A DNA stretch of 47,932 bases from Gammaproteobacteria bacterium (lineage in GTDB: Bacteria; Pseudomonadota; Gammaproteobacteria; Steroidobacterales; PWYM01), in assembly GCA_007693855.1 (NCBI GenBank), contig RECU01000029.1:1-47932 (forward strand), read 5' to 3'. The notes below the pieces were generated by a model, which worked only from the letters and a program-made list of their open reading frames with translations, searched no databases and had not been told where the DNA came from. Made by a program: the position numbers and the translations under genes. Positions 24,327-35,321 of this stretch are shown piece by piece (position 1 is the stretch's first letter; the number at the start of each line of letters is the position of its first letter).

Positions 24327-26219
24327 ATGAGCGAGCAGCGGCGCAGCAGCAATCCTTTGGTCTGGTTCTTCCGGGGACTCTGGGGTGCGCTGGATGGCCT
24401 GAGAAAGGTCATCCATCTGGTCATTCTGCTGGTCGTCGCGCTGGTCGTGGTGGCGGCGCTGACGCCCGAGCGCCCGGTCGTGCCTGCCAATGCGGCGCTG
24501 GTGCTCGCGCCCAGCGGGCAGCTTGTCGACGAGCTCAGCGGCCGACCCCTGGATCGCGCCCTGGCGGCCGCCCAGGGTCTGCCCGCCCAGGAAACGCGGC
24601 TGCGTGACCTCCTCGAGGCACTGCACGCCGCACGTGACGATGAGCGGATTCCCGCGGTGGTCCTCGACCTGTCCATGATGACCGGTGGCGGCCTCAGCCA
24701 TCTGCATGCCCTCGCCGCCGCGGTGCGCGACCTGCGTGACAGTGGCAAGCCGGTCATCGCCTGGGGCGAGGGTTTCAGCCAGGGTGACTATCTGATCGCC
24801 TCCCAGGCGGACGAACTTCTGCTGCACCCCTCTGGCGGTGTGCTGCTGCAGGGTTTCGGCTCGTACCGCCCCTTCATCCGTCGCGCGCTGGACACTCTCC
24901 TCATTGACGTGGAGGTCATCTCCGTCGGCGACTTCAAGTCCGATGTCGAGACCTTCACCCGCGACGACCTGAGCGAGGGCGGGCGCGAGATCACCCGCGA
25001 GTGGCTGGAATCGCTCTGGCAGGGCTACCGGGAACGGGTGGCGGTCGGCCGAGACCTCGACCCGGAGGCGCTGCAGCAGCTGATCGAACAGACGCTTCCG
25101 CGTCTCGAGGCCGCGGGTGGCAGCCTGGCCACGTTTGCCCTGGAGGCCGGGCTGGTCGATGCGCTGGTGCACCGCGACGAATTCGAAGCACGGATGCGGG
25201 AACTCGTGGCCGCCGAGGAGCAGGGCTTCAGGGCGATCCAGCACACCGAATACCTGGCGGCCCGCCGCGCCTCCGGTGACATGCGCGCGCGCCTGAAACG
25301 CGAACAGAACACCGACCGTGTGGCGGTGATTACCGCCACCGGGATCATTCTGCCGGGCGAGCAGGCGCCTGGGGCCATCGGCAGCGAGACCCTCTCACGA
25401 CTCATCCGGCAGGCCGCCGACGACGAGCGGGTGCGTGCCCTGGTGCTGCGCGTGGACAGCGGAGGCGGCAGCGCCTTCGCCTCGGATGTCATCTACCGGG
25501 AGCTCGAACGCGTGCGCCAGAGCGGTCGCCCCGTGGTGATCTCCATGAGCAGTCTCGCAGCTTCCGGCGGCTATCTTTTCGCCCTGGCCGGCGACGAGAT
25601 CTGGGCCAGCCCCAGTACCCTCACCGGGTCGATCGGCGTGTATCTCCTGTTCCCGACGATTCCCAGGGCCTTGGACCGGCTGGGCATCGGCATCGATGGC
25701 GTTGCGACCACCTGGCTGGCCAGCGAGCTGCGCGTCGACCGACCGCTCGGTGCCGATGCCCGGCGGCTGCTCGAGCTGACCGCGGAAGAGGCGTACACGC
25801 GGTTCACCGACCTGGTGAAGGACCGCCGGGGCCTGGATGCCGATGCGGTCGCGAGCGTTGCCGAAGGACGCCTGTTCAGCGGTGCCGATGCCCAGGCGGT
25901 AGGGTTGGTCGATGGACTCGGTGAACTCGACGATGCCGTCGCCTCGGCGGCGAGTCTTGCCGGCCTGGAGGATGGGGCCTGGGTGGTGCGGCACATCGAG
26001 CCCGAGCTCGGGCTCGCGCAGCGCCTGGCCATGGGCCTGCTCAGTGTCGGGCGTCCTGGCCTGGCTGTGGCCCAGGCCATACGGGGTACGGAGTCCACCG
26101 GCGGCATGCTGCACACGCTGGCGGCGCAGCTGCAGCGGGAGTTGCAGGTGATCCGGGCCTTCGACGATCCACGGGGCGTGGCGGCGTACTGCTTCGCCTG
26201 CGAGACTCTGGACCCCTGA
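24327..26219 (+). CDS. sppA: Signal peptide peptidase SppA, 67-kDa type
   Basis: 630-aa inner-membrane serine protease that degrades cleaved signal peptides. A single anchor (about 28-46) is followed by two ClpP-like repeats facing the periplasm. The catalytic Lys is in VGDFKSDVETF (K204, E. coli K209) and the catalytic Ser in SLAASGGYLFAL (S413, E. coli S409). Other marks are RVDSGGGSAFASD and STLTGSIGVY. The length is that of the long tandem-repeat form, not the short archaeal or Bacillus form. It follows rplS by 39 bases and is convergent with tdh, with only 25 bases and no obvious terminator between. Confidence 0.96.
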   Translation: MSEQRRSSNPLVWFFRGLWGALDGLRKVIHLVILLVVALVVVAALTPERPVVPANAALVLAPSGQLVDELSGRPLDRALAAAQGLPAQETRLRDLLEALHAARDDERIPAVVLDLSMMTGGGLSHLHALAAAVRDLRDSGKPVIAWGEGFSQGDYLIASQADELLLHPSGGVLLQGFGSYRPFIRRALDTLLIDVEVISVGDFKSDVETFTRDDLSEGGREITREWLESLWQGYRERVAVGRDLDPEALQQLIEQTLPRLEAAGGSLATFALEAGLVDALVHRDEFEARMRELVAAEEQGFRAIQHTEYLAARRASGDMRARLKREQNTDRVAVITATGIILPGEQAPGAIGSETLSRLIRQAADDERVRALVLRVDSGGGSAFASDVIYRELERVRQSGRPVVISMSSLAASGGYLFALAGDEIWASPSTLTGSIGVYLLFPTIPRALDRLGIGIDGVATTWLASELRVDRPLGADARRLLELTAEEAYTRFTDLVKDRRGLDADAVASVAEGRLFSGADAQAVGLVDGLGELDDAVASAASLAGLEDGAWVVRHIEPELGLAQRLAMGLLSVGRPGLAVAQAIRGTESTGGMLHTLAAQLQRELQVIRAFDDPRGVAAYCFACETLDP

Positions 26220-26244
26220 CAGCGCCCCCTGCGGCTCTCGCGCC

Positions 26245-27276
26245 TCAGACCGAGGCCCAGTCCAGGATCACCTTGCCCGAACGCCCCGAGCCCATGGTCT
26301 CGAAGGCCTCGCGGTAATCGCTCACCGGGAAGCGGTGGGTGATCATCGGCGAGATGTCCAGACCGCTCTGCAGCATCGCGGCCATCTTGTACCAGGTCTC
26401 GAACATCTCCCGGCCATAGATTCCCTTGATCACCAGGCCCTTGAAGATCACCTGGTTCCAGTCGATGGCCATGTCCCCCGGCGGGATGCCGAGCAGCGCG
26501 ACGCGCCCGCCGTGGTGCAGCAGGCGCAGCATGTCGCGAAAGGCATCGGCCACGCCCGACATCTCGAGCCCCACGTCGAAACCCTCGGCCATGCCGAGTT
26601 CCGTCATCACGCCGTCGAGCGGTTCGCGCGCCACGTTGACCACACGGGTGGCACCCATCTGGCGCGCCAGTTCCAGCCGATAGTCGTTCACGTCGCTCAC
26701 CACCACGTGGCGTGCACCGACATGCCGCGCGATGGCGGTGGCCATGATGCCGATGGGGCCTGCACCGGTGATCAGCACGTCCTCGCCGACCAGATCGAAC
26801 GACAGCGCCGTGTGGGTGGCGTTGCCCAACGGGTCGAGCAGGGCGGCCATCTCATCGGTGATGGCGTCGGGCAGTTTGAACAGGTTGCTGGCCGGCACCT
26901 GGATGTATTCGGCGAACGCCCCGGGGCGGTTCACGCCGATGCCGACGGTGTTGATGCACAGATGCCGGCGTCCCGCCCGGCAGTTGCGGCACACGCCGCA
27001 GGTGATGTGGCCCTCGGCGGAGACCCGATCGCCGATGGCATAGCCGCGCACCTCACTGCCCATGTCGCAGAGGGTGCCGGAGAACTCGTGGCCGACGGTC
27101 ATCGGCACGGGGATGGTCTGCTGCGCCCAGGCATCCCAGTTGTAGATGTGCATGTCGGTGCCGCAGATGGCCGTGCGACTGACGCGGATCAGCACGTCGT
27201 TGGGCCCGATGCTGGGTTCGGGGACGTCCTCGAGCCAGATGCCGGGCTCGGCATGGGATTTGACCAGGGCTTTCAT
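26245..27276 (-). CDS. tdh: L-threonine 3-dehydrogenase
   Basis: 343-aa zinc-dependent medium-chain dehydrogenase oxidising L-threonine to 2-amino-3-ketobutyrate with NAD+. The catalytic zinc ligands are C38 (ICGTD) and H63-E64 (VGHEFSG), as in E. coli Tdh. Structural zinc cysteines lie in [15 protein letters not shown]. The NAD fold has GAGPIGIMA. The length equals that of the E. coli enzyme (341). Kbl, which uses its product, is encoded on the same strand about 3 kb upstream, separated by a peptidase and a TPR protein; usually kbl and tdh are adjacent. The ATG at 27276 is 10 bases after the TPR gene. Confidence 0.97.
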   Translation of the reverse strand: MKALVKSHAEPGIWLEDVPEPSIGPNDVLIRVSRTAICGTDMHIYNWDAWAQQTIPVPMTVGHEFSGTLCDMGSEVRGYAIGDRVSAEGHITCGVCRNCRAGRRHLCINTVGIGVNRPGAFAEYIQVPASNLFKLPDAITDEMAALLDPLGNATHTALSFDLVGEDVLITGAGPIGIMATAIARHVGARHVVVSDVNDYRLELARQMGATRVVNVAREPLDGVMTELGMAEGFDVGLEMSGVADAFRDMLRLLHHGGRVALLGIPPGDMAIDWNQVIFKGLVIKGIYGREMFETWYKMAAMLQSGLDISPMITHRFPVSDYREAFETMGSGRSGKVILDWASV

Positions 27277-27286
27277 GGTGACCAGT

Positions 27287-28165
27287 CTACCTCAGGCGCT
27301 GGAGGTCGGCCTCGGCGGCGATGTAGGCGAAGGCTGCAGAGGCCCCGGTGTCAAGCACGCGCTGGAAGACTTCCATGGCCCGCTCGGGCTGTCCCTGGTA
27401 GAGATACCAGTTGCCAACCCCGTAGCCCTGGGTGACCAGCAGCAGGCTGTCGTCGATGCCTTCGGCCAGCAGGTCCTCGGGGGCGAGCTCGCCGCGATAC
27501 AGGCGCAGGCGCGCAAGGTACGCCTGGTCCTCGATCACCTCGATGTCCGCCGGGAGGGCGGCGATCACCTCGTTGGCAGCCTCGACGTCGCCCCGCCGGC
27601 GCAGCGTCATGTACAGCCAGTCACGGGTGGCCACCTGCAGGTCGGGGTTGTCGGCGTAGTCCAGGCACTCGCGCCACAGTCGCTCGGCGCCGGCGAAGTC
27701 ACCCTGCAGGTAACGCGCCAGCGCGTGATGGTAGAGGATGTTGAACTGGGTGTTCGACAGCGGGATGCCGAGTGCGTTGGGCATACCGTCGGGCTCGGTC
27801 TCGGTCACGCCCTTGGGCATCAGCGCGTAGGCGCGCTGGAAATCTTCGCTGGCGGCGTCGAAGTCGCGCAGCGTGATGTGCCGGTGGCCGCGATGGCGCA
27901 GCAGCCGGTAGGACTCGGGGAAGCGCGTCAGCCCCGCCGAGAACACGGCCACCGCTTCCTCGTGGCGCTGCAGGTAGGCCAGCCTGCGGCCGAGCCAGAT
28001 CGTGTTCATCTCGTCGGGGTTGGCGTCGTAGGCGGCCTGGGCCGTGGCGAGGTCGGCCTCCAGCGCCGACAGGGGCTCTGTCTCGGCGCCGGACTGCGTC
28101 AGTGGCAGCAGCATCAAGCCCGCGAGAATGATCAGTTTCAGGGCTGTTGCAAACAGAGTGGTCAT
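27287..28165 (-). CDS. Secreted TPR-repeat protein
   Basis: 292-aa protein with an N-terminal hydrophobic signal (about 1-27, cleavage likely near SGA/ETE), so periplasmic or membrane-anchored. The rest consists of TPR-like helical pairs: [62 protein letters not shown], and a final [26 protein letters not shown]. There is no catalytic motif. TPR proteins usually hold other proteins together. It lies between tdh and the S9 peptidase, 31 bases after the latter, so it may work with that peptidase; this is inference. Confidence 0.82.
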   Translation of the reverse strand: MTTLFATALKLIILAGLMLLPLTQSGAETEPLSALEADLATAQAAYDANPDEMNTIWLGRRLAYLQRHEEAVAVFSAGLTRFPESYRLLRHRGHRHITLRDFDAASEDFQRAYALMPKGVTETEPDGMPNALGIPLSNTQFNILYHHALARYLQGDFAGAERLWRECLDYADNPDLQVATRDWLYMTLRRRGDVEAANEVIAALPADIEVIEDQAYLARLRLYRGELAPEDLLAEGIDDSLLLVTQGYGVGNWYLYQGQPERAMEVFQRVLDTGASAAFAYIAAEADLQRLR

Positions 28166-28196
28166 GACAGGCTGCGCTGGCGCAGTACGCGGAACT

Positions 28197-30188
28197 TCAC
28201 TGCGCCGTGTCCGTCAGCCCGAACTGCTCGAGCAGGAACTCCGCCTCGCGACGGTGATAGAACAGTCGGTTCGACAGCCGGCGCCAGCCGTGGCCCTCGT
28301 CGCGGAAGCGGATGTAGGGCGCATCGATCCCGTTGGCACGCAGGGTTCTGACCATCACCTCGCTCTCGTAGATCTCGACGCGGCGATCATTCACCCCGTG
28401 CGAATACAGCACCGGCACGTTGATCTGGTCGGCCTGGCGGATCGGCGAATAGGTGCTGTAGAAGGCTCGCCAGCGCTCCTCGCGGATATCGCCGTATTCG
28501 ATGATGTCGGAGGCTTTCAGCGCCGGTGAGGCGACTTCCAGGGCGGTGACCCAGTCGGCCACGCCGAACAGCGAGACGCCGGCGATGAAGTATCCGGGAT
28601 GGTTGGCCAGCACCGCGTTCACCGCGTAGCCGCCGTAAGACCCGCCACGCACGATGGCACGGGAGGCGTCGACCCGGCCGTCCTCGCGGAAGAACTCCAG
28701 CATGTCGACCAGGTCGCGGATGCTGTCCAGCCGGCGTTCCTGATCGTCCAGGGTGACGTAGGTGTGGCCGAAGCCGCTCGAGCCGCGGATGTTGGGGCGG
28801 AAGACGGCGATGCCGCGGCCCAGCAGGTATTGCGTGGCGCCGGAGTAGGTGGCCATGGACTGCGCGGTCGGGCCGCCGTGGACATCGAACACCACCGGCG
28901 GGGCGCCGTCGTCCAGGCGCGCATCGGCGAGCGGCAGATACAGCAGACCCTGGAGCGTGACGCCATCGCGGGCGGTCATGCGAATCGATTCTGGGGCGAC
29001 CAGGCGCGCCGGGTCCAGGCCGGCCAGGTTGGCCGCCCATAAGGTATCGGCCGAGCCGGTCGCCAGGTCCCACAGCAGCAGATCGCCCGGCGTGGTCGAG
29101 CCGTTGACGACCAGCGCCGCCTTGGCGCTGCCACGCGGACAGGACAGGGCGTACACACCGTCCGGCACCGTCGGTGTGGCCAGCGCCCGATCCTCGAGCC
29201 GGTCGTGTCCGTGCAGGCGGAAAAAGCCGTCTTCGTTGGTGGTCCAGAGCAAAAAGCGGTCGTTCGCGCCGCACAGCTGCACGTTGTCGATGTCGTGGTC
29301 GACCTCGACCAGCACCTCGACCTCGTTGCTGTCGACATGCCGCTGGACCAGTGCGCGGAATTCGCGGTCCTCGTTGGAGGTATGGAAGACCTGCTCCCCG
29401 TCGGCGGTCCAGGCGAAGCCGCCGTCCTGGGTATTGGCCCGGCGTTCCGGCGCTGACAGCGTCGTGACTTCACCCGACTCGATATCCAGCTGGAAGAGGT
29501 TGTTGGAATCCTCGCCCACGCCCTGGGTCATCAGCAGGGACTTGCCGTCCGGCGCGATCGAGCGTGGCCACCAGGCGAACTCGCCCTCGTAGATCATGCG
29601 CTGTTCACCGGTTTCGGTATCACGCAGGTAGATATCGAAATCCAGGCCGTTGCGCTCGGTCGAGGCGAACACGATATTGCGGTCATCGGGCAGCAGGCCG
29701 CCGAACACGCGGAAGGCACCGGGCAGGGCCGGCACCAGCTCGACCTCACGTTTGCCGTCGACGCTGATGCGGAAATAGGCTTCCTGCTCGTCGCCGGCGT
29801 TGTCCGCGCCATAGACCAGGCTTTGCCCGTCCGGGGCCCAGCGGAAGAAGGTGATGCCGTTGCCGAAGGTCAGCTGACGGGCCTGCGCGCCGTCGGTGGG
29901 AATCAGCCACAGCTGCGGCTCGCCGGTGATGGATTTCGACACCGCGACGTACTCGCCAGTCGGCGACAGCTGCGCACCGGACACACCCTGAACCAGCAGG
30001 AAACGGGCGATGTCGGCCGGGTACTCGCCCGCCAGGCCGATGCGCAGCGGCTCCGGCGCAGGTTCGATGGCTTCCAGGGTCTCATCCGGTCCTTCGCCAG
30101 GGCCTGGCTGGGCCAGGACGGCACTGCTCAATGCCAGAGCCAGAACACCGGGCAAAATCGGCGAGAAGCGACAAGGTGACATGGACAT
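28197..30188 (-). CDS. S9 (prolyl oligopeptidase) family serine peptidase
   Basis: 663-aa secreted peptidase. A signal peptide occupies about 1-27 (ending AVLA-QPG). An N-terminal beta-propeller (about 45-400) shows TolB/WD-like repeats (SPTGEYVAVSKS, WAPDGQSLVYGADNAG, SIAPDGKSLLMT and others). The C-terminal alpha/beta hydrolase (about 420-655) has the catalytic Ser in RGGSYGGYA, Asp in GVNDRRVE and His in DEGHGW. It is closest to the acylaminoacyl-peptidase/dipeptidyl-peptidase-like S9 members common in protein-degrading gammaproteobacteria. A second ATG six bases downstream is possible. It is separated from kbl by 107 bases that include a weak promoter-like pair (TTTTCC, 17 bases, TAAGAT on the minus strand). 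Confidence 0.93.
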   Translation of the reverse strand: MSMSPCRFSPILPGVLALALSSAVLAQPGPGEGPDETLEAIEPAPEPLRIGLAGEYPADIARFLLVQGVSGAQLSPTGEYVAVSKSITGEPQLWLIPTDGAQARQLTFGNGITFFRWAPDGQSLVYGADNAGDEQEAYFRISVDGKREVELVPALPGAFRVFGGLLPDDRNIVFASTERNGLDFDIYLRDTETGEQRMIYEGEFAWWPRSIAPDGKSLLMTQGVGEDSNNLFQLDIESGEVTTLSAPERRANTQDGGFAWTADGEQVFHTSNEDREFRALVQRHVDSNEVEVLVEVDHDIDNVQLCGANDRFLLWTTNEDGFFRLHGHDRLEDRALATPTVPDGVYALSCPRGSAKAALVVNGSTTPGDLLLWDLATGSADTLWAANLAGLDPARLVAPESIRMTARDGVTLQGLLYLPLADARLDDGAPPVVFDVHGGPTAQSMATYSGATQYLLGRGIAVFRPNIRGSSGFGHTYVTLDDQERRLDSIRDLVDMLEFFREDGRVDASRAIVRGGSYGGYAVNAVLANHPGYFIAGVSLFGVADWVTALEVASPALKASDIIEYGDIREERWRAFYSTYSPIRQADQINVPVLYSHGVNDRRVEIYESEVMVRTLRANGIDAPYIRFRDEGHGWRRLSNRLFYHRREAEFLLEQFGLTDTAQ

Positions 30189-30295
30189 ATTTGCTCCGTG
30201 GCCGGACCGGCGCCGGCGAAGGGTGGATCGCAGCCCGTTATCTTAAGGGTCTCGCCAAGACAGGAAAACTCCAGCTGACGCCCGCGTGACCCTGC

Positions 30296-31498
30296 TCATG
30301 CGCCCCCAAGCACCCCCAGCGCCCGGCCTACCTTGCCGAACGCTGCCAGCGCCCGATCAAGCTGCGTACGTGTGAGCCCCGCCGACATCTGCGTGCGGAT
30401 GCGCGCCCGGCCCTGCGGCACCACCGGGAACGAGAACCCGACCACGTATACCCCCTCGGCCAGCAGCCGTTCTGCCATCTCGGCGGCCAGCTTCGCTTCG
30501 CCGAGCATCACCGGGATGATCGGGTGCTCGCCCGCCAGCAGATCGAAGCCGAGGTTGGTGAGGCCCGCACGGAAGTATGCCGTGTTGTCCCAGAGTTGGC
30601 GGCGCAGATCGTCGCCGTCCTCGAGCAGTTCAAGCACCTTCAGCGACGTTGCCGCGATCACCGGCATCAGGGTGTTGGAGAACAGATACGGCCGCGAACG
30701 CTGACGCAGCCACTCGACCACCTCACGACGCCCGGAGGTGTAGCCGCCCGAGGCGCCGCCCAGGGCCTTGCCCAGCGTGCCGGTGATGATGTCCACACGG
30801 CCCATCACCTCGTGGAATTCGTGGGTGCCGCGGCCGCGGGTACCCAGAAATCCCGTGGCGTGGCAGTCGTCGATCATCACCATCGCGTCATGCCGCTCAG
30901 CCAGGTCGCACAGCGCTGGCAGGTTGGCGATGGTGCCGTCCATGGAGAACACGCCATCGGTGGCGATCAGGCGCGCACGGGCGTCTTTCGCCTCCTCAAG
31001 CCTCGCGCTCAGCTCGTCCATGTCGTCGTGCGCATAGCGCAGGCGCATGGCTTTCGACAATCGGATGCCGTCGATGATGCTCGCGTGGTTGAGCGCATCG
31101 CTGATCACCGCATCGCGCTCATCGAGCAGCGTCTCGAACAGTCCACCGTTGGCATCGAAGCAGGAGGGATAGAGGATGGTGTCCTCGGTGCCGAGGAATT
31201 CGCTGATCCGCTGCTCGAGCTCCCGGTGGGGCGTCTGCGTGCCACAGATGAATCGCACCGAGGCCATGCCGTAGCCGTAACGGTCGAGGGCGGCGTGGGC
31301 GGCCTCGATCAGTGCCGGGTGATTGGCCAGGCCGAGGTAGTTGTTGGCGCAGAGGTTGATGACCTCATGCGGCTGGCTGGCCGGCACCTCGATGACCGCC
31401 TGCTGTGGCGAGTCGATGACACGTTCGGTCTTGTAAAGCCCTTCGCTTCGCAGGGCGTCGAGCTGCTCGGCCAGCTGTTGCAGGTAGGACTCGGACAC
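30296..31498 (-). CDS. kbl: 2-amino-3-ketobutyrate CoA ligase (glycine C-acetyltransferase)
   Basis: 400-aa PLP enzyme of the alpha-oxoamine synthase family. With CoA it splits 2-amino-3-ketobutyrate, the Tdh product, into glycine and acetyl-CoA. The PLP lysine is K244 in [15 protein letters not shown]; other marks are [12 protein letters not shown] (50-61) and the Asp/His pair in [12 protein letters not shown]. Length and lysine number equal those of E. coli Kbl. GTG start at 31498, chosen because AGGAG precedes it and because upstream codons run into the antisense of another gene. Preceded by the yicG-like gene (40 bases) on the same strand. Confidence 0.96.
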   Translation of the reverse strand: MSESYLQQLAEQLDALRSEGLYKTERVIDSPQQAVIEVPASQPHEVINLCANNYLGLANHPALIEAAHAALDRYGYGMASVRFICGTQTPHRELEQRISEFLGTEDTILYPSCFDANGGLFETLLDERDAVISDALNHASIIDGIRLSKAMRLRYAHDDMDELSARLEEAKDARARLIATDGVFSMDGTIANLPALCDLAERHDAMVMIDDCHATGFLGTRGRGTHEFHEVMGRVDIITGTLGKALGGASGGYTSGRREVVEWLRQRSRPYLFSNTLMPVIAATSLKVLELLEDGDDLRRQLWDNTAYFRAGLTNLGFDLLAGEHPIIPVMLGEAKLAAEMAERLLAEGVYVVGFSFPVVPQGRARIRTQMSAGLTRTQLDRALAAFGKVGRALGVLGGA

Positions 31499-31538
31499 AG
31501 GGGCAGGCTCCTGATCGGCAGGGTAAGCCGCGACTATA

Positions 31539-32168
31539 TCAGCCGGGCGGCGGCATCCGTCCGCCGCCATAGGCGGGCAGCGAGAGGTTCCAGCGGATGG
31601 CCGCCAGCCGCAGGCCGCTGCAGAGCACGGCGCCCACGATGGCCGAGATCGCGGGCGCGGCACCGGCCATATGCAGCAGTACGTAGACGACGCTGCCGGC
31701 CAGCGCGGCCAGGGCATAGATCTCCTGCTGCAGCACCAGCGGTACCTCGTTGCACAGCACGTCGCGGATCATCCCGCCGGCAATTCCGGTGGTCACCCCC
31801 ATCATCACGGCGATGCCCGGGTGGGTGCCGGCCGTGAGCGCGAGCTGGGTGCCGGCCACCGCGAACAGGCCCAGGCCCAGCGCATCGGCGATACGCAGCC
31901 AGCGCAGTCGCGACTCGAGCTGGCGCGCCCAGGCGAAACTGATCGCTGCCGCGGCCAGGCAGACGAGCAGGTAGCGCGGGTCGGCCACCCAGGTGACCGG
32001 ATGGAGGTCCAGCAGCAGGTTTCTCAGCGTCCCCCCGCCCAGCCCCGTGACCATGGTCACCACCACGAAGCCAAAGATATCCAGCCGGCTGCGCGCGGCC
32101 GCCAGCCCCCCGGAGAGTGCGAACACGAAGGTGCCGGTCAGGTCGAGCGTGTAGATCAGCGGGTTCAT
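31539..32168 (-). CDS. yicG: TRIC/YicG-family membrane protein
   Basis: 209-aa inner-membrane protein with a duplicated three-helix repeat (each unit about 80 residues) plus a C-terminal seventh segment. The repeat signature appears twice: [21 protein letters not shown]...GLGGGTLRN and [33 protein letters not shown]. This is the UPF0126/YicG family related to trimeric intracellular cation channels, so a cation or small-molecule channel is plausible but unproven. It is divergent from sdaA across 134 bases, and heads a minus-strand group leading to kbl. GGA lies upstream of the ATG. Confidence 0.93.
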   Translation of the reverse strand: MNPLIYTLDLTGTFVFALSGGLAAARSRLDIFGFVVVTMVTGLGGGTLRNLLLDLHPVTWVADPRYLLVCLAAAAISFAWARQLESRLRWLRIADALGLGLFAVAGTQLALTAGTHPGIAVMMGVTTGIAGGMIRDVLCNEVPLVLQQEIYALAALAGSVVYVLLHMAGAAPAISAIVGAVLCSGLRLAAIRWNLSLPAYGGGRMPPPG

Positions 32169-32267
32169 GTCGAGGTCCTTTGCCCGCGGGCGTGCCGCAC
32201 GGGCGGCTATGATGACGCTAAGCCGCAGTCAGGGATACCGGGTGGCATCGGCCTCCCGGGTCTGCCG

Positions 32268-32273
32268 TACAAT
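32268..32273 (+). promoter_or_regulatory. -10 element upstream of sdaA
   Basis: TACAAT matches the -10 consensus at 5 of 6 positions, 29 bases before the sdaA ATG. No good -35 lies at 16-18 bases, which suggests an activator-dependent or weak promoter. Confidence 0.35.
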
Positions 32274-32302
32274 GCGAAGAACGACTGTCACGGGGACGAA
32301 CC

Positions 32303-33661
32303 ATGTCGCTGAGCGTCCTGGACATCTTCAAGATCGGTATCGGGCCCTCGAGCTCGCATACGGTCGGGCCGATGAATGCCGCGCGACATTTCGTCGCGAC
32401 ACTGGCCGAGCGTGACCTGCTCGACAGCACCTGCGCAGTCGAGGTGGCGCTGTACGGCTCGCTGGCGCTGACCGGCGCAGGCCATGCCACCGATCGTGCC
32501 GTACTGCTGGGCCTGGCCGGTCATCGGCCCGAGAGCATCGAGGCCGATGAGGCCGAGGCTGTCGTGCGCCGCGTCAACGACGCCCACCGGCTGGTGCTCA
32601 AGGGGACGCGCGAGATCGAGTTCGACCGGGCGACTGGCGTGACGCTGCACAAACGCGAGACGCTGCCGCGGCACACCAATGGCATGCGCTTCACCGCCCG
32701 CGATGCCGACGGCGCCGCGCTTCACCAGGCCGAGTATTACTCGCTCGGTGGGGGCTTCATCGTCTGTGGCGACGAGTCGCAGGCCGGGGAAGCCCGGGCG
32801 CCTGCCCCCTTCGAGTTCGATACCGCGGGCGAGTTGCTCGAGCACTGCCGCGACCAGGGGCTGGAGATTCATGAGCTCATGGCCGAGCGGGAGAAGACCT
32901 GGGCGAGTCCGGAGACCCTGCGTACGCGACTGCTCGAGCTCTGGGAGGTGATGCAGGACTGCGTGCGCCGTGGCTTCAGCGCGCAGGGGCTGCTCCCCGG
33001 GGTGCTCAAGGTGCGTCGCCGGGCTCCGAAACTCTACCGACAGCTGCAGACGCAGAATGGCGGGCCGCTGCAGGTGTTCGACTGGGTGGATGCCTGGGCC
33101 CTGGCGGTGAACGAGGAGAACGCGGCCGGTGGCCGCGTAGTCACGGCCCCGACCAACGGGGCGGCCGGGATCATTCCGGCCGTCCTGCACTACTATGGCC
33201 GCTTCGAGCCAGGCGCGGACGAGGACGGCGTGATCCGTTTCCTGCTGACCGCCGGCGCCATCGCCATGCTCTACAAGAAACGCGCCTCGCTGTCAGGCGC
33301 GGAGATGGGCTGCCAGGGCGAGGTCGGCGTGGCCTGTTCGATGGCGGCCGCCGGGCTGGTCTCGGCGCTGCATGGCAGCAATGCGCAGATCGAGAACGCC
33401 GCGGAGATCGGCATGGAGCACAACCTGGGCCTGACCTGCGACCCGGTGGCCGGGCTGGTGCAGATTCCGTGCATCGAGCGCAATGCGATGGGCTCGGTCA
33501 AGGCGATCAATGCCGCCCGGCTGGCGCTGCGCGGCGACGGCACGCACAAGGTTTCGCTCGATCAGGTGATCCGCACCATGCGCCAGACCGGTCGTGACAT
33601 GTCGACGATTTACAAGGAGACCTCGGAGGGAGGGCTCGCGGTGAACGTGCCGGAGTGTTGA
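32303..33661 (+). CDS. sdaA: L-serine ammonia-lyase (deaminase), iron-sulfur type
   Basis: 452-aa enzyme converting L-serine to pyruvate and ammonia. The family N-terminus [20 protein letters not shown] is intact, and the C-terminal domain carries the 4Fe-4S cysteines ([35 protein letters not shown]) and [15 protein letters not shown]. Length and layout are those of the E. coli single-chain SdaA/SdaB type. It starts at the ATG at 32303 (MSLSVLDIF). It leads a plus-strand run with the TolB-like/TPR protein starting 2 bases after its stop. With tdh-kbl it makes a local threonine/serine/glycine catabolic set. Confidence 0.97.
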   Translation: MSLSVLDIFKIGIGPSSSHTVGPMNAARHFVATLAERDLLDSTCAVEVALYGSLALTGAGHATDRAVLLGLAGHRPESIEADEAEAVVRRVNDAHRLVLKGTREIEFDRATGVTLHKRETLPRHTNGMRFTARDADGAALHQAEYYSLGGGFIVCGDESQAGEARAPAPFEFDTAGELLEHCRDQGLEIHELMAEREKTWASPETLRTRLLELWEVMQDCVRRGFSAQGLLPGVLKVRRRAPKLYRQLQTQNGGPLQVFDWVDAWALAVNEENAAGGRVVTAPTNGAAGIIPAVLHYYGRFEPGADEDGVIRFLLTAGAIAMLYKKRASLSGAEMGCQGEVGVACSMAAAGLVSALHGSNAQIENAAEIGMEHNLGLTCDPVAGLVQIPCIERNAMGSVKAINAARLALRGDGTHKVSLDQVIRTMRQTGRDMSTIYKETSEGGLAVNVPEC

Positions 33662-33663
33662 GC

Positions 33664-35286
33664 ATGGCGAGTTGGATCAAACGCGGTCTTGTCGTGCCGC
33701 TCGCGCTGCTGGGGATCATCGGGCTGATGCTCATGGGCCGCACGCTGCTGCCGCCTGCGGGCGAGTCCGGATCTCCCCTGGAGGGTTCATTCGCACTGGC
33801 CGCGACGCTCGATGAGGTGCTGGAGCGACCCGATGTCTACGAGTTGCCCGGGGTGGCCGTGTTTGCGCCGGCGGCGGATGAGGCCGATGCGGAACTCCTG
33901 TCGCTGAGCACCCTGCTGTGTGATGCGATCACCGAGCGGCTGGTGGCGACACGACAGCTGCGACTGGTGTCCTGCACGTCCACCCGCGCCGCCATGCAGG
34001 CGAATCTCGCCGGCGCCAATCTTGGTCATCTGCTGGGCGTTGACTATGCCGTGGACGGGGAACTCTCGCGCGATGCCGGCGGACACCCGAGATTGCACTT
34101 GCAGATGCGCGAGCTGAAGCGTGTCGCGCAGGTCTGGGCGCTTGAGGATGACGCGACGCCCGAGCGTGTCGCCCATGTGGTCAGGAGGGTCAGCGATCGC
34201 GTGTTGACGGGCGTTGGCATCGAGACCGAGGTCGAGGTCGCGCCTATCCCGCCGCTGCTGTATGGCCAGTATCTGCGCGCGACGCAGCTGGCGCGAGGCA
34301 GTACCGAGCAGCGGTTCGAGGCGCTGCGGCTGGTGCAGGACGTGCTCGCGCAGGCCCCCGATTACAGTCCGGCCCTGTATTCCGAGCTGGCGCTGCGCTC
34401 GATGACGGCGAGCTTTGCAAGGCCCGGCGAGCCGCCGCCTGAACCGGAAGTGCTGCTGCAGCGCAACCAGGAGCGGCTTGAGCAAACGCGGCTGCTGGGC
34501 GAGCGCCTGCTGCAGCTCGATCCCGAGGACTGGCGTGGACATACACTGCTGCTCAATGCCGCGGTCGAGCAGGGCCGCTGGGTGACCGCGCTGCAGCACG
34601 GTGAGAGGCTGGCCCAGGGCCCGGCAGGCCGGCCCGGTGGCGCCAGGATTCACGCCCAGCTGCAGCTCTATGCCGGCTATGCCGCGCGGGCGAAATCACA
34701 GGCCCGGCTGGCGGCAGTCGCCGATCCACTGGATGCCCAGGCCTACCGCGTGCTTGCGCAGGCGCACGGCATCCTCGGGGAGGATGATGCCATGCGCAGT
34801 TTCGCTGCTATCGCGCGGGAAATCAGCGGCCACGGTGTGCCGCTGATCGAGGCGGTACTGGCGCGTCGCGCTGGCGACACCGCAGGGTTTGTCAAACACT
34901 TTACCGACTGGCTGACGCCATTGTACGGTGATGCCGAGGCTGCGCAGCGCGTGGCCAGAGGTGTCGTCGACGAGGCTGCGCGCGATCAGGCGCTGGTGGC
35001 GATCGAAGCGCTGCCGCCGTCGGGACGCGTGCGCGCGGCCGGACATTTTCTGGAGTACGCGCTGCTCGGGATGCCCGAACGTGCCGCCGACGCGGTGCGC
35101 GAGGCGACGGAACGCAGCACGGCAGGTTGGCTCGAACAGTTATGGTGGCCCGAGCTTGCCGATATGCGTACTCAGCCTGCGTTTGGTGATGCGATGCTGC
35201 GCGCGGGCCTCACCCAGCTCTGGGACCGTGAGGGCGGCGCCGACGGTTGTGCGCGGGTGCCGGGAGCAGGGTGGCGTTGCCACTGA
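33664..35286 (+). CDS. Membrane-anchored TolB-like/TPR protein lacking a DNA-binding domain
   Basis: 540-aa protein with a single hydrophobic anchor at about 7-27. Residues 55-165 (VAVFAP.., [62 protein letters not shown]) follow the TolB-like domain that lies between the membrane segment and TPRs of CadC-type regulators and some adenylate cyclases. The rest is TPR-like helices. The expected N-terminal winged-helix domain is absent; only about 7 residues precede the membrane. Hence it cannot be a standard CadC regulator and may instead be a periplasmic sensor or scaffold. It begins 2 bases after the sdaA stop (33662-33663 between them), so the two are coupled. Function unknown. Confidence 0.75.
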   Translation: MASWIKRGLVVPLALLGIIGLMLMGRTLLPPAGESGSPLEGSFALAATLDEVLERPDVYELPGVAVFAPAADEADAELLSLSTLLCDAITERLVATRQLRLVSCTSTRAAMQANLAGANLGHLLGVDYAVDGELSRDAGGHPRLHLQMRELKRVAQVWALEDDATPERVAHVVRRVSDRVLTGVGIETEVEVAPIPPLLYGQYLRATQLARGSTEQRFEALRLVQDVLAQAPDYSPALYSELALRSMTASFARPGEPPPEPEVLLQRNQERLEQTRLLGERLLQLDPEDWRGHTLLLNAAVEQGRWVTALQHGERLAQGPAGRPGGARIHAQLQLYAGYAARAKSQARLAAVADPLDAQAYRVLAQAHGILGEDDAMRSFAAIAREISGHGVPLIEAVLARRAGDTAGFVKHFTDWLTPLYGDAEAAQRVARGVVDEAARDQALVAIEALPPSGRVRAAGHFLEYALLGMPERAADAVREATERSTAGWLEQLWWPELADMRTQPAFGDAMLRAGLTQLWDREGGADGCARVPGAGWRCH

Positions 35287-35321
35287 TGATTTACGGTGAA
35301 ACCGCTCCAGGGAGGAAAGCG

